DNA from: Catalinimonas alkaloidigena | GTDB lineage: Bacteria > Bacteroidota > Bacteroidia > Cytophagales > Cyclobacteriaceae | NCBI RefSeq assembly: GCF_029504655.1 | Contig: NZ_JAQFIL010000001.1 | Location: 3,353,001 to 3,417,000, forward strand | Direction of reading: 5' to 3' | Length of the DNA: 64,000 nt | Shown: piece after piece, positions 56,559-64,000 of the stretch | Position numbering within the stretch: position 1 is the stretch's first letter | Layout of the letters: every line of letters starts with the position of its first letter | Program-made: the position numbers and the translations under genes | Notes under the pieces: generated by a model | Seen by the model: the letters and a program-made list of their open reading frames with translations, nothing else | The model's database searches: none | Told to the model about the DNA's origin: nothing

Positions 56559-57362
56559 TTGGAAAGTAAGTTTATCAATTATAAGGGAGCTACTTTACAT
56601 TATCTGAAGTATGGCAATGGAAGTAAAGCTCTCATCTGTTTTCATGGATATGGCCAGGATGCTTCCGTTTTCCAGCCACTTGTTAAAAGATTAGGAACAG
56701 AATACACACTATTTTCATTTGATTTATTCTTTCACGGAAAAAGTGAATGGAAGAATTGTGAAACTCCTTTATCAGCAGACATTCTGGTCAGTGCTTTGCA
56801 GAAGCTTACCGTTCAGGAAAATGTAAGTGATATCAATTTATGTGGATATAGTTTGGGAGGAAAGGTGGTAATGAGTATTCTTAAAAATTCAAAAATAAAA
56901 ATCAATAAGCTATTACTGATTGCCCCGGATGGGATACAAACTAACTTTTGGTATGACTTAGCTACTTACCCTTACTGGGCAAGAAAAATCTTTAAGCATA
57001 CCATTTACCATCCATTCTGGTTCTATATCACCATCAACGCCTTAGAAAAAATGGCCCTTCTGGATAAGGGTGTAGTAAAATTCGCAAAATCCCAGATGAA
57101 TAATGTTAGCAACAGAAAAAAAGTATATTCTACATGGCTTACATACAGAAAGCTCAGACCAACGCCTGAATCTTTAGCAAATAAAATCAATGAGGAAGAA
57201 ATTCAGCTAGTAATGTACCTTGGAAAATATGATAGAATCATTACTCAGCAAAGTGTGGAACCTCTGCTAAAACGATTAAATCAATTTGAGTTATTTATGC
57301 TCAATACAGGTCATAACAATCTGATCAAAGAAGTGGCGAAGGATGAGCTGTTTGTGTTTTGA
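56559..57362 (+). CDS. Alpha/beta hydrolase with a TTG start
   Basis: A 267-residue cytoplasmic hydrolase (no signal peptide). The oxyanion loop is ALICFHGYGQDAS, the nucleophile elbow NLCGYSLGGKVV (Ser in GYSLGG), with a candidate acid in LGKYDRIITQ and the His in NTGHNNLI. This is the general alpha/beta hydrolase group (proline iminopeptidase/BioH-like). The only plausible start in frame is the TTG at 56559: an in-frame stop occurs at 56532 and no ATG or GTG lies between. The next in-frame Met lies deep in the domain. Its stop abuts the stop of the convergent barrel protein gene with no gap. Confidence 0.82.
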   Translation: MESKFINYKGATLHYLKYGNGSKALICFHGYGQDASVFQPLVKRLGTEYTLFSFDLFFHGKSEWKNCETPLSADILVSALQKLTVQENVSDINLCGYSLGGKVVMSILKNSKIKINKLLLIAPDGIQTNFWYDLATYPYWARKIFKHTIYHPFWFYITINALEKMALLDKGVVKFAKSQMNNVSNRKKVYSTWLTYRKLRPTPESLANKINEEEIQLVMYLGKYDRIITQQSVEPLLKRLNQFELFMLNTGHNNLIKEVAKDELFVF

Positions 57363-58139
57363 TCACTTCTTTTTATTGCTGATCGTCTTTCCTTTTGTGC
57401 TCATCGTGAGTAAGTCAAAGTCAATTAAATAGGCACAGGAAAAACTGAAAACATGGTTTGAATAGTTCAGGTCATCGTCAAAACCAAGTATATCAATGTA
57501 CTGAGTTTCGAGCCTGGCCATATTGGTATGACCGAAAGTATACCTGAAATCCAACATGAGACGATGCTTCTGGATGGGTAACAAACCACCAAAACCTACA
57601 TCAATTCCTAATAAAAACCGATTTGGATGAGTAACCACCATTATATTTTCATCAGCTTGATTTTGATCAAAAGTAATGGTGTAATGAAGCTCCTCCAGAT
57701 TATATTCCGCTAACTCTCCGGTTCGTAACACTCCTTTACCTCCTAACCAATAAGAAACGTTTGGCCCTGCGTTAAAGTAAAATTGGTTAAACCCTAAGCT
57801 ATGAGATACTCTAATCAAAACAGGGAGTGAAATAAAGTCGTATTTTTCCTGGTTAAAATCAGCTGTTTCAATTCCCTTCAAGCGCTTAGTTACTTGATTA
57901 TAGAGCAATTCCGTTTGTAAAGAAAAAAGCTCGCTTACCTTTACATTGCTTACCAATCCTGCATGATAGCCAAGTCCAAAATTGCTATTGAATTGGTCAT
58001 AGTACTCCTTATTATCATACAAAGCGCGGCTCACCTGCACCCCTGCCTTAGGACCAAGCCTTAGTATTTGTGCATGGGCATAGTTCAGTAGGGCTGAGAG
58101 AAAAAATAGTAAAATTACTACGTAAGCATTAATCTTCAT
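57363..58139 (-). CDS. PorT-like outer-membrane beta-barrel protein
   Basis: The frame is open to 58160, but the ATG at 58139 gives the better signal peptide (MKINAYVVILLFFLSALLNYAHAQ); 258 residues. The mature part alternates hydrophobic and polar residues in short strands (LGPKAGVQVSRALYD, FGLGYHAGLVSNVKV, FSLQTELLYNQVTKRLKG, LLGIDVGFGG, HRLMLDFRYTFG), typical of the eight- to ten-stranded Omp_b-brl_2 or PorT family. PorT proteins assist type IX secretion in some Bacteroidota, but many relatives have other roles, so only the fold is claimed. It converges tail to tail with the hydrolase gene without a gap. Confidence 0.75.
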   Translation of the reverse strand: MKINAYVVILLFFLSALLNYAHAQILRLGPKAGVQVSRALYDNKEYYDQFNSNFGLGYHAGLVSNVKVSELFSLQTELLYNQVTKRLKGIETADFNQEKYDFISLPVLIRVSHSLGFNQFYFNAGPNVSYWLGGKGVLRTGELAEYNLEELHYTITFDQNQADENIMVVTHPNRFLLGIDVGFGGLLPIQKHRLMLDFRYTFGHTNMARLETQYIDILGFDDDLNYSNHVFSFSCAYLIDFDLLTMSTKGKTISNKKK

Positions 58140-58423
58140 CGGAAAGTATGAGTATTTCACGTTTTCTATGTACGATAATTATACCACTCTACATTTGATT
58201 TCCTCTTTCCATCAGGTCTTTATTACATAAGCTGAAAAAGGAGTAATTATATTATTCAAATTTATATTAGATAAATACAATTATTCATCAGATAAGGATA
58301 CTTCTAATACATTGTAATATTCTAATAATTAATTGGCTTAAAATTATCTTATATATCCCTTTCTTTACATATACTATTGTATCGAGTGAGTAGGTATGCT
58401 CTTTACTTAAATACCTGACCCTT

Positions 58424-61400
58424 ATGAAACACTTATACAAATACTTAAGCATAATATTTTTTCTATTTTCATTGACTGCCCAAGCACAAGTGGAAATTTG
58501 TGGAGATGGAATAGATAATGATGGTAATGGATTTGCAGATTGCCTTGATCTTGAAGCAAAATGCTATTTGACAGATCCGAACTGTGGAATTGAATCTGAT
58601 TGTGGAAATGGTGTAGATGATGATGGTGATGGCTTTGTAGATTATTATGATGGCGACTGTCTTGATGATCCAGATAATCCAAACGATTATATCACCATTA
58701 AACCTGATTGTGAGGCTCAGCCTGTAGGTAATGTCTTTGAAATAGAGCCCGCCTGGGATTCTGATATCCTTACAAGTGCCGCCTTAGGCATGCCTAGTGT
58801 GGCTGATTTAGACCAGGATGGATACCCAGAGGTAATTAGTATGAATAGTGAAACCGGCTGGCTCTATATTTTAGACGGGCGGACAGGTGTTACCCTCAAC
58901 CAAATTAGAATTAAAAACGGAAGTGTATTTGCTTATCCTGCCGTAGGAGATGTTGACGGAGATGGATTTGGAGAAATATTTACGATTGATCTGAATGGTG
59001 TTATCCGAGTTTATGAACATGACCTCACATTGAAATGGACGCAGACCAGCAGCTTTACAGGATTTGGTAGGCCATTAGCCCTGGCGGATTTTAACCATGA
59101 TGGAAGCGCTGAATTGTATACTGTCAACGAAGTCTGGGATGCAGAAACCGGCACACTACTCATTAAAGGAAGTCATGGTAGCAGCATGTATCCTTCGGCA
59201 AATAACTGGTATACTGAGCTCAATGCAGTCCCTGTAGCAGTAGAAATTATACCTTCATCACCTGGTTTAGAATTGGTAGTAGGTCACATTATTTATACTG
59301 TAAATATTACTAATACCGGAGGAACTGCGGGAAATAGCCTTACTGAAGCTATGAATATGGATGATGCGGGTAACAAACCAGCCGGCTATGCCGGATATCA
59401 TCCTGCCGACGCTGACTGGGGCAACCAAAATTATAGCCAAACTGCTGTAGTAGACTATAATCTGGATGGAAGTCTGGATGTAATCATGGGAGGCGCTAAC
59501 GGAGGACATGATGGTCCGACCACTGCTTTCTTTTGGGATATCGCCAATGATGTAGTGAAGACTTATACTGTTTTAAGGCCAGGCAATACGATTCCTGGAT
59601 TAATCAAAGGCACATTTTCGGATGTCAATGGTAACAATTGTGATAATGGAGACCTCTGCTATTGGGAGAGAGGCTTAGGTAATATTAATATCGCGAACAT
59701 AGACGATGATGCTGAACCTGAGGCTACTTTTATGTCTGGTTCTTCATTATTTGCACTGGATAATGACTTTACTGAAAAGTGGGCCAATCATGATGATTTC
59801 TGGGAATCTTCTTCGGGTGTAACCGGTACTACGGTATTTGACTTTGACGGTGATGGATCATCTGAAATCGTTTATAGAGACGAAATAAACCTATATATCG
59901 TAGATGGAACTACAGGTGTCCCATTAAATTTATTGAACGGGACTTATTGTAGTTCCCAAACTCAAGGAGACTATCCAATTGTTGCAGATGTGGATGGAGA
60001 TGGGGAAACCGAGATTATCGTTTCATGTGGAGAAGAAGAAAATACTTTTGGTTCATCACCAGCCACAAGTGGTACAAGGACAAACGGATTTATCCGTGCT
60101 TATAAAGCTGCCGGAGGAAACTATTGGGTTCCTTCTCGTGCCCTTTGGAATCAGACCAATTATTTCAATGTCAATATTAACGATAACTTAAGTATACCAA
60201 AGGTTCAGCAGGCTCACCATCTTAATTTTTCCCAGATTTGTAATGATCCTTCTGCCCCAGCATCTTTTTCTCTCAATAAATTTTTGAACCAATCTCCAAG
60301 GATTAGTTTCTGTGGCCAATTGACATTCCCTTCACCAAAACTGGATTTCGCAGATGATGGAGTGGTAATCACTCCACCAGTTTGCCCTGATAATCAGTTT
60401 GAGGTTAGAGTAGTTTTTGAAAACAATGGTAGTCAGGCAGTAAATAAACCTGTACCTATTACATTTTATGGTGCTAATCCTACAAGCTCTTATAGCAATA
60501 CGGATGACAGCCCTTATCTGGAAACTGTTGATATAAACGTACCCGGTGGAATTGCAATTGGACAAAAGGTAGATACAACGATTATGGTAAATGCCCTTAG
60601 AGGCGCGTTTACACTTTTTGTGTCGCTAAATGATATTGGTCAAATTGATAGTACTGGGGCTCCTATGACCAATGAAGACTTCTATCCACTTACAAAATTA
60701 AATGGAAGCATTCGTGAATGTGATGATACTCCTACAATAGTGAGCAAAGCAGTGAATCCCCTCCCTTTTCCAATTAAAGCAGTAAAAGTTAGAGATAATA
60801 GAACCTGTCCCGGTGAAGTAAACTTTAATAATGGTGAGCTGCAAGTATTAGCTCCGGATGACACACCCTTTCCGGCATCCAGCTATGCTTTTACCTGGAC
60901 TGACATTCATACCGGACAGCTTGTAGGAAGCGACGCAATACTTAGTGGTTTAGATTCAGGTACTTATAGAATAGTCGTAGAAAATACTGATTACGGGTGT
61001 TTTGGTAACGCAGATACTATAAGAGTTGAGAAGTTTGAAGGCTGGCCGGACACACAAGTCATCACTTTGGAAGAACTACAGCCAGTTTCCAGTTGTACAC
61101 CTGGTACCGCCGATGGTGAAGCTAGAGTCCTGATAGATAATAATCCGGTGGATGAAACCCAATATGATGTTGAGTGGGCAGTTGAAGAGCAAGATAACAT
61201 AGATTTAGCCATCGGAGATACTGCTACTAACCTTAAGCCATTACTCTACAAAGTTACTGTAACCAACAAACTTACGGGCTGCTCAGATAGCGAAACTATT
61301 GACATGACCTTGGATTTGCCAGAAATGGATCAGCCTGAGGCAACTGATAATACCAACTGTTTAACACCTAATGGTAGTGTTGCAGCTAAACTTCCTAGCG

Positions 61401-64000
61401 GAAGTACAGCAAGTCTATCTGATTATGAATATATGCTCATCCAACTGAGCCCTGCTCAAGACACCATATTTAACGGCAGCAAACATGTCTTTGAAGATTT
61501 GCCCAAAGGAATCTATGAACTAAGAGCATATAACCCAGGCACAGACTGCGGAAGATACAGCAACGGAATTGAAGTAGAAATTGATGATGACTTGCCTATT
61601 AATAGTATCACAGCTGATGTAGCTAGTGTTCAGTCTGCATGTAACGCTCCATATAACGGTCAGCTCACCATAACCTCTGATACCATTGAGTATGATTTTA
61701 CCTGGTATCAAGGCACTATTACCTCAGGACCATCTGCTGTCATTGTAAGTAATACTGCCCTGACTCCTGATACATTGAGCACAACACTCACTGATCAATA
61801 TACGGTTGTTGCTACCCACATGATAACAAGATGTACCGCTTCATTGGTAGTTACTCTGGATGAAAAAATCATTTTGCCTATAGCAGAAATTTCAAACTTC
61901 ACGGTTACAGATCAAACCAAATGTTCACCCGATGGAAGTATACAGTCAGTAGTCGCCAATCCGGAAGCAGGAGCTACTTATGTGTATACTTTACTCCAGG
62001 GTAGTACCGAATTAGCCAGCAACAATAGTGGGTTGTTTGAAAACCTGGAAGCCGGTCAATATGTAATCAGTATTGAAAATGAAGCTACAGGCTGTGTCTC
62101 CATTCCTTCTGATAAAATAGATGTAGGTGAAAATATACCCGCTTTTCCTGCTTATAATATCACTGATTTAGCTGTAACCAACTGTAACAGCAGCAAGCCG
62201 GATGGTTCGCTCACGCTGGACTTTAGTGGAGGCAATGACGATTATGATTTCTATTGGTATGTAGGGGTAGATACATCTACACCTGTCAGCCCTCAGCCAT
62301 CCGTAGCTAATAGTTTAACTAATATTGCTGCTGGTGATTATAAAGTACGAGTAACCAGCGATTCTACTGGTTGTGAGACACTAATTTCTTTAGTGCTGAA
62401 TGACAATTCTGCTGACTATATGGATCAAATTTCAGCGCAAGTACTTCAAGATCAGCAATACTGTGTAGGTTATAGTGGTAAGGCAAGAGCCAATTTAGTA
62501 GCACCTTCGGGTGCAGCAGCCGATACAAGTTTATATACTTTCTATTGGTATGCAGGCAGCAAAAATAATGTTGAAAATAATTCCGCCCCATTAATTAGTG
62601 GAGAGAATAATGCAACTATTAAAGGACTGGATGCTGGCACTTATTCCGTGAGAGCTGTAAAAAATGATGGCTCAGGCTGTCACGCTTTAGACACAGCACA
62701 AGTGATAATAAATGATGTTAGTGTAAGCCAATATACTGATATTGCGGTGACTATAGTTGAGCAAAGTTCATGTAACTCTAATGATCCTAATGGCTCGTTA
62801 ATAGGAAATGTTGGAGGGAATAATTCTGATTACACTTTTACATGGAAGTGGGTAGATGGAGGTATTGATAAAGACATTAATTCAACCAATATATCTACAG
62901 CCAATATTTCAGATAATGAAATTACAGGCCTGCCGGTAGGCACCTATAAGTTAATAGTTGAGAATAACATCACAGGCTGTTCTGGTTTTCAAGTTGTAAC
63001 CCTAAATGACAACATTATCCAGGGCAACGAAATACGTTTAACATTAGCAAGTACTGAAGTTTCTTCTTGTACATCTCCTGATGGAGTTGCAGAAGTTACC
63101 AATATTGATCTTTCAGAAGATAATGGCGCTACATTTACGATAGCGGATGATCTTAGTAACTATACGTTTGAATGGTATGAAGGAAATAGCACATCTGCTT
63201 CAGATTTAATAGATCCAGCGACTCACCCTTCTGCAAATACTGCTAGACTTCAAAATGTAGAGCCTGGAGTATACACCGTTATAGCTAACAATATTGATTC
63301 TGAATGTGCCTCAGTATCATATTCAGTAGAAGTAGAAAGTGAAACGCAAAACAACATTAGTTTCACTGTAAGCTTTGATGAACAAGATGACTGTATAAAT
63401 CCTAATGGAGGAATACATATCACTGCAGTTACAGGTGGATCAGGTACTTATACTTACCAATGGCATACTGGTAGTACTGATGAATATCCTCTTGTTGGAG
63501 AAACGAATGCTTCACTAGAGAACGTAAGAACTAGCAAGTACATGTTAAGAATTACTGATCAGGTGAGTGGATGCTATAAGGATGAAGTAATCTCTTTACC
63601 GGCAGCAGCTGGTATTACTCCAGTTCCTCCTGCAAATTTAAGTCAGGTTGAGCATGTGAACGCTTGTGTCCCAAAAAATACTGGAAGGCTTGTAGGTGAA
63701 GTTGACCCTACATTATTATCTGATCCTAGCAGCTTATTCTTCGGCTATAATGACAGTGATTTCTACTATTACTGGTTTGAAGGTGAAAACCCTAAATATA
63801 TCAACCCTAGTGCTGATCCTATAGATGATATTAGCAATTTTGATATCATAACCTCTCAACCGACAACTGGTAATAATCAAGCTGAAATTACTGGTCTGGA
63901 ACCTGGTTTCTATACAGTGATAGTTGTTGATGCATCAAGTGGAAGTCCCGATGGCTGTCGTTCAGAACCTACCACATTTGAGGTAAAATCTATTTCTCAA
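58424..64000 (+). CDS. Giant secreted FG-GAP/SprB-repeat surface protein (partial)
   Basis: One frame stays open from the ATG at 58424 to the window edge, 1859 codons, with no stop. A signal peptide (residues 1 to about 22, ending TAQAQ) is followed by two calcium-loop motifs CGDGIDNDGNGFADC and CGNGVDDDGDGFVDYYDG (about 26-75). An FG-GAP/VCBS propeller region spans about 110-560 (DLDQDGYPEVI, DVDGDGFGEIF, DFNHDGSAELY, DYNLDGSLDVI, DFDGDGSSEIV, DVDGDGETEII). From about residue 790 onward come some eleven SprB-like Ig-type repeats of 90-110 residues, each opening with Cys and a (P)DG or NG turn (CSPDGSIQSV, CNSSKPDGSLTL, CINPNGGIHI), then YxFxWY, then GxYxVxVxxxxTGC. SprB is the gliding adhesin; a type IX sorting domain is expected at the unseen C-terminus. 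Confidence 0.88.
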   Translation, partial: MKHLYKYLSIIFFLFSLTAQAQVEICGDGIDNDGNGFADCLDLEAKCYLTDPNCGIESDCGNGVDDDGDGFVDYYDGDCLDDPDNPNDYITIKPDCEAQPVGNVFEIEPAWDSDILTSAALGMPSVADLDQDGYPEVISMNSETGWLYILDGRTGVTLNQIRIKNGSVFAYPAVGDVDGDGFGEIFTIDLNGVIRVYEHDLTLKWTQTSSFTGFGRPLALADFNHDGSAELYTVNEVWDAETGTLLIKGSHGSSMYPSANNWYTELNAVPVAVEIIPSSPGLELVVGHIIYTVNITNTGGTAGNSLTEAMNMDDAGNKPAGYAGYHPADADWGNQNYSQTAVVDYNLDGSLDVIMGGANGGHDGPTTAFFWDIANDVVKTYTVLRPGNTIPGLIKGTFSDVNGNNCDNGDLCYWERGLGNINIANIDDDAEPEATFMSGSSLFALDNDFTEKWANHDDFWESSSGVTGTTVFDFDGDGSSEIVYRDEINLYIVDGTTGVPLNLLNGTYCSSQTQGDYPIVADVDGDGETEIIVSCGEEENTFGSSPATSGTRTNGFIRAYKAAGGNYWVPSRALWNQTNYFNVNINDNLSIPKVQQAHHLNFSQICNDPSAPASFSLNKFLNQSPRISFCGQLTFPSPKLDFADDGVVITPPVCPDNQFEVRVVFENNGSQAVNKPVPITFYGANPTSSYSNTDDSPYLETVDINVPGGIAIGQKVDTTIMVNALRGAFTLFVSLNDIGQIDSTGAPMTNEDFYPLTKLNGSIRECDDTPTIVSKAVNPLPFPIKAVKVRDNRTCPGEVNFNNGELQVLAPDDTPFPASSYAFTWTDIHTGQLVGSDAILSGLDSGTYRIVVENTDYGCFGNADTIRVEKFEGWPDTQVITLEELQPVSSCTPGTADGEARVLIDNNPVDETQYDVEWAVEEQDNIDLAIGDTATNLKPLLYKVTVTNKLTGCSDSETIDMTLDLPEMDQPEATDNTNCLTPNGSVAAKLPSGSTASLSDYEYMLIQLSPAQDTIFNGSKHVFEDLPKGIYELRAYNPGTDCGRYSNGIEVEIDDDLPINSITADVASVQSACNAPYNGQLTITSDTIEYDFTWYQGTITSGPSAVIVSNTALTPDTLSTTLTDQYTVVATHMITRCTASLVVTLDEKIILPIAEISNFTVTDQTKCSPDGSIQSVVANPEAGATYVYTLLQGSTELASNNSGLFENLEAGQYVISIENEATGCVSIPSDKIDVGENIPAFPAYNITDLAVTNCNSSKPDGSLTLDFSGGNDDYDFYWYVGVDTSTPVSPQPSVANSLTNIAAGDYKVRVTSDSTGCETLISLVLNDNSADYMDQISAQVLQDQQYCVGYSGKARANLVAPSGAAADTSLYTFYWYAGSKNNVENNSAPLISGENNATIKGLDAGTYSVRAVKNDGSGCHALDTAQVIINDVSVSQYTDIAVTIVEQSSCNSNDPNGSLIGNVGGNNSDYTFTWKWVDGGIDKDINSTNISTANISDNEITGLPVGTYKLIVENNITGCSGFQVVTLNDNIIQGNEIRLTLASTEVSSCTSPDGVAEVTNIDLSEDNGATFTIADDLSNYTFEWYEGNSTSASDLIDPATHPSANTARLQNVEPGVYTVIANNIDSECASVSYSVEVESETQNNISFTVSFDEQDDCINPNGGIHITAVTGGSGTYTYQWHTGSTDEYPLVGETNASLENVRTSKYMLRITDQVSGCYKDEVISLPAAAGITPVPPANLSQVEHVNACVPKNTGRLVGEVDPTLLSDPSSLFFGYNDSDFYYYWFEGENPKYINPSADPIDDISNFDIITSQPTTGNNQAEITGLEPGFYTVIVVDASSGSPDGCRSEPTTFEVKSISQ

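Noticed and set aside
58422..58682. A His- and Asp-rich frame on the minus strand
   Set aside because: It mirrors the DGDG calcium-loop codons of the giant surface protein on the other strand.
1..64000. CRISPR arrays, tRNA genes or a defence island
   Set aside because: No regularly spaced direct repeats, no cas-like proteins, no cloverleaf with a recognisable T-loop and no restriction or abortive-infection protein were seen.

Overview
The window looks like chromosomal DNA of a marine or soil-type Bacteroidota, most likely of the Cytophagales group. Signs of this are a SusC/SusD pair, short lipoprotein signals, Tat-exported sugar oxidoreductases, a SprB-like giant surface protein, a PorT-like barrel protein, a B12-dependent methylmalonyl-CoA mutase of two subunits, and genes that mostly lack a clear Shine-Dalgarno site. 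No rRNA, tRNA or CRISPR array was recognised.

Layout. 1-447: the start of a minus-strand gene resembling the BioD-like N-terminal domain of a long phosphate acetyltransferase. 751-3485: two Tat-exported Gfo/Idh/MocA proteins in tandem, the first of GH109 type. 3581-12498: a minus-strand run of six genes (PQQ dehydrogenase with built-in cytochrome c, dienelactone-hydrolase-like enzyme, lipoprotein amidohydrolase, Nramp-fold transporter without the metal motifs, NagB-like isomerase with an altered active site, FG-GAP lipoprotein). This looks like an uncharacterised sugar or amino-sugar catabolic locus. 12593-13785: a complete ISAs1-family insertion sequence with perfect ends and a 9-bp target duplication. 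13873-15153: a conserved 'asparagine synthetase B'-labelled protein with a one-base frameshift at a G7 tract. 15480-19790: a compact non-phosphorylative (Weimberg-type) pentose pathway of aldonate dehydratase, FAH-fold keto-deoxy-acid dehydratase and alpha-ketoglutarate semialdehyde dehydrogenase. 19868-23167: an orphan GAF/5xPAS histidine kinase. 23816-36446: a polysaccharide- or amino-sugar-utilisation locus (unknown secreted 717-residue protein, N-acylglucosamine 2-epimerase, FucP-like MFS transporter, SusC, SusD, Tat FAD oxidoreductase) with a convergent ROK repressor.

36804-48260 is largely housekeeping: two exported alpha/beta hydrolases, a YpfJ-type zinc metallopeptidase, aconitase, methylmalonyl-CoA mutase A and B, and DnaA. 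48371-56375 holds a metallophosphoesterase and a TetR-TolC-MFP-RND efflux operon in which the repressor gene comes first. 56559-58139 has a hydrolase and an outer-membrane barrel protein. From 58424 to the window end runs one uninterrupted frame of at least 1859 codons encoding an FG-GAP plus SprB-repeat surface protein.

How the genes work together: the pentose module would feed 2-oxoglutarate into the TCA cycle. The upstream PQQ dehydrogenase could make the aldonate in the periplasm, but that link is inference. The SusCD locus imports a glycan product, the epimerase and MFS transporter handle the released (amino)sugar, and the ROK protein probably represses the set. Several intrinsic terminators sit where these units end, which supports the operon boundaries.
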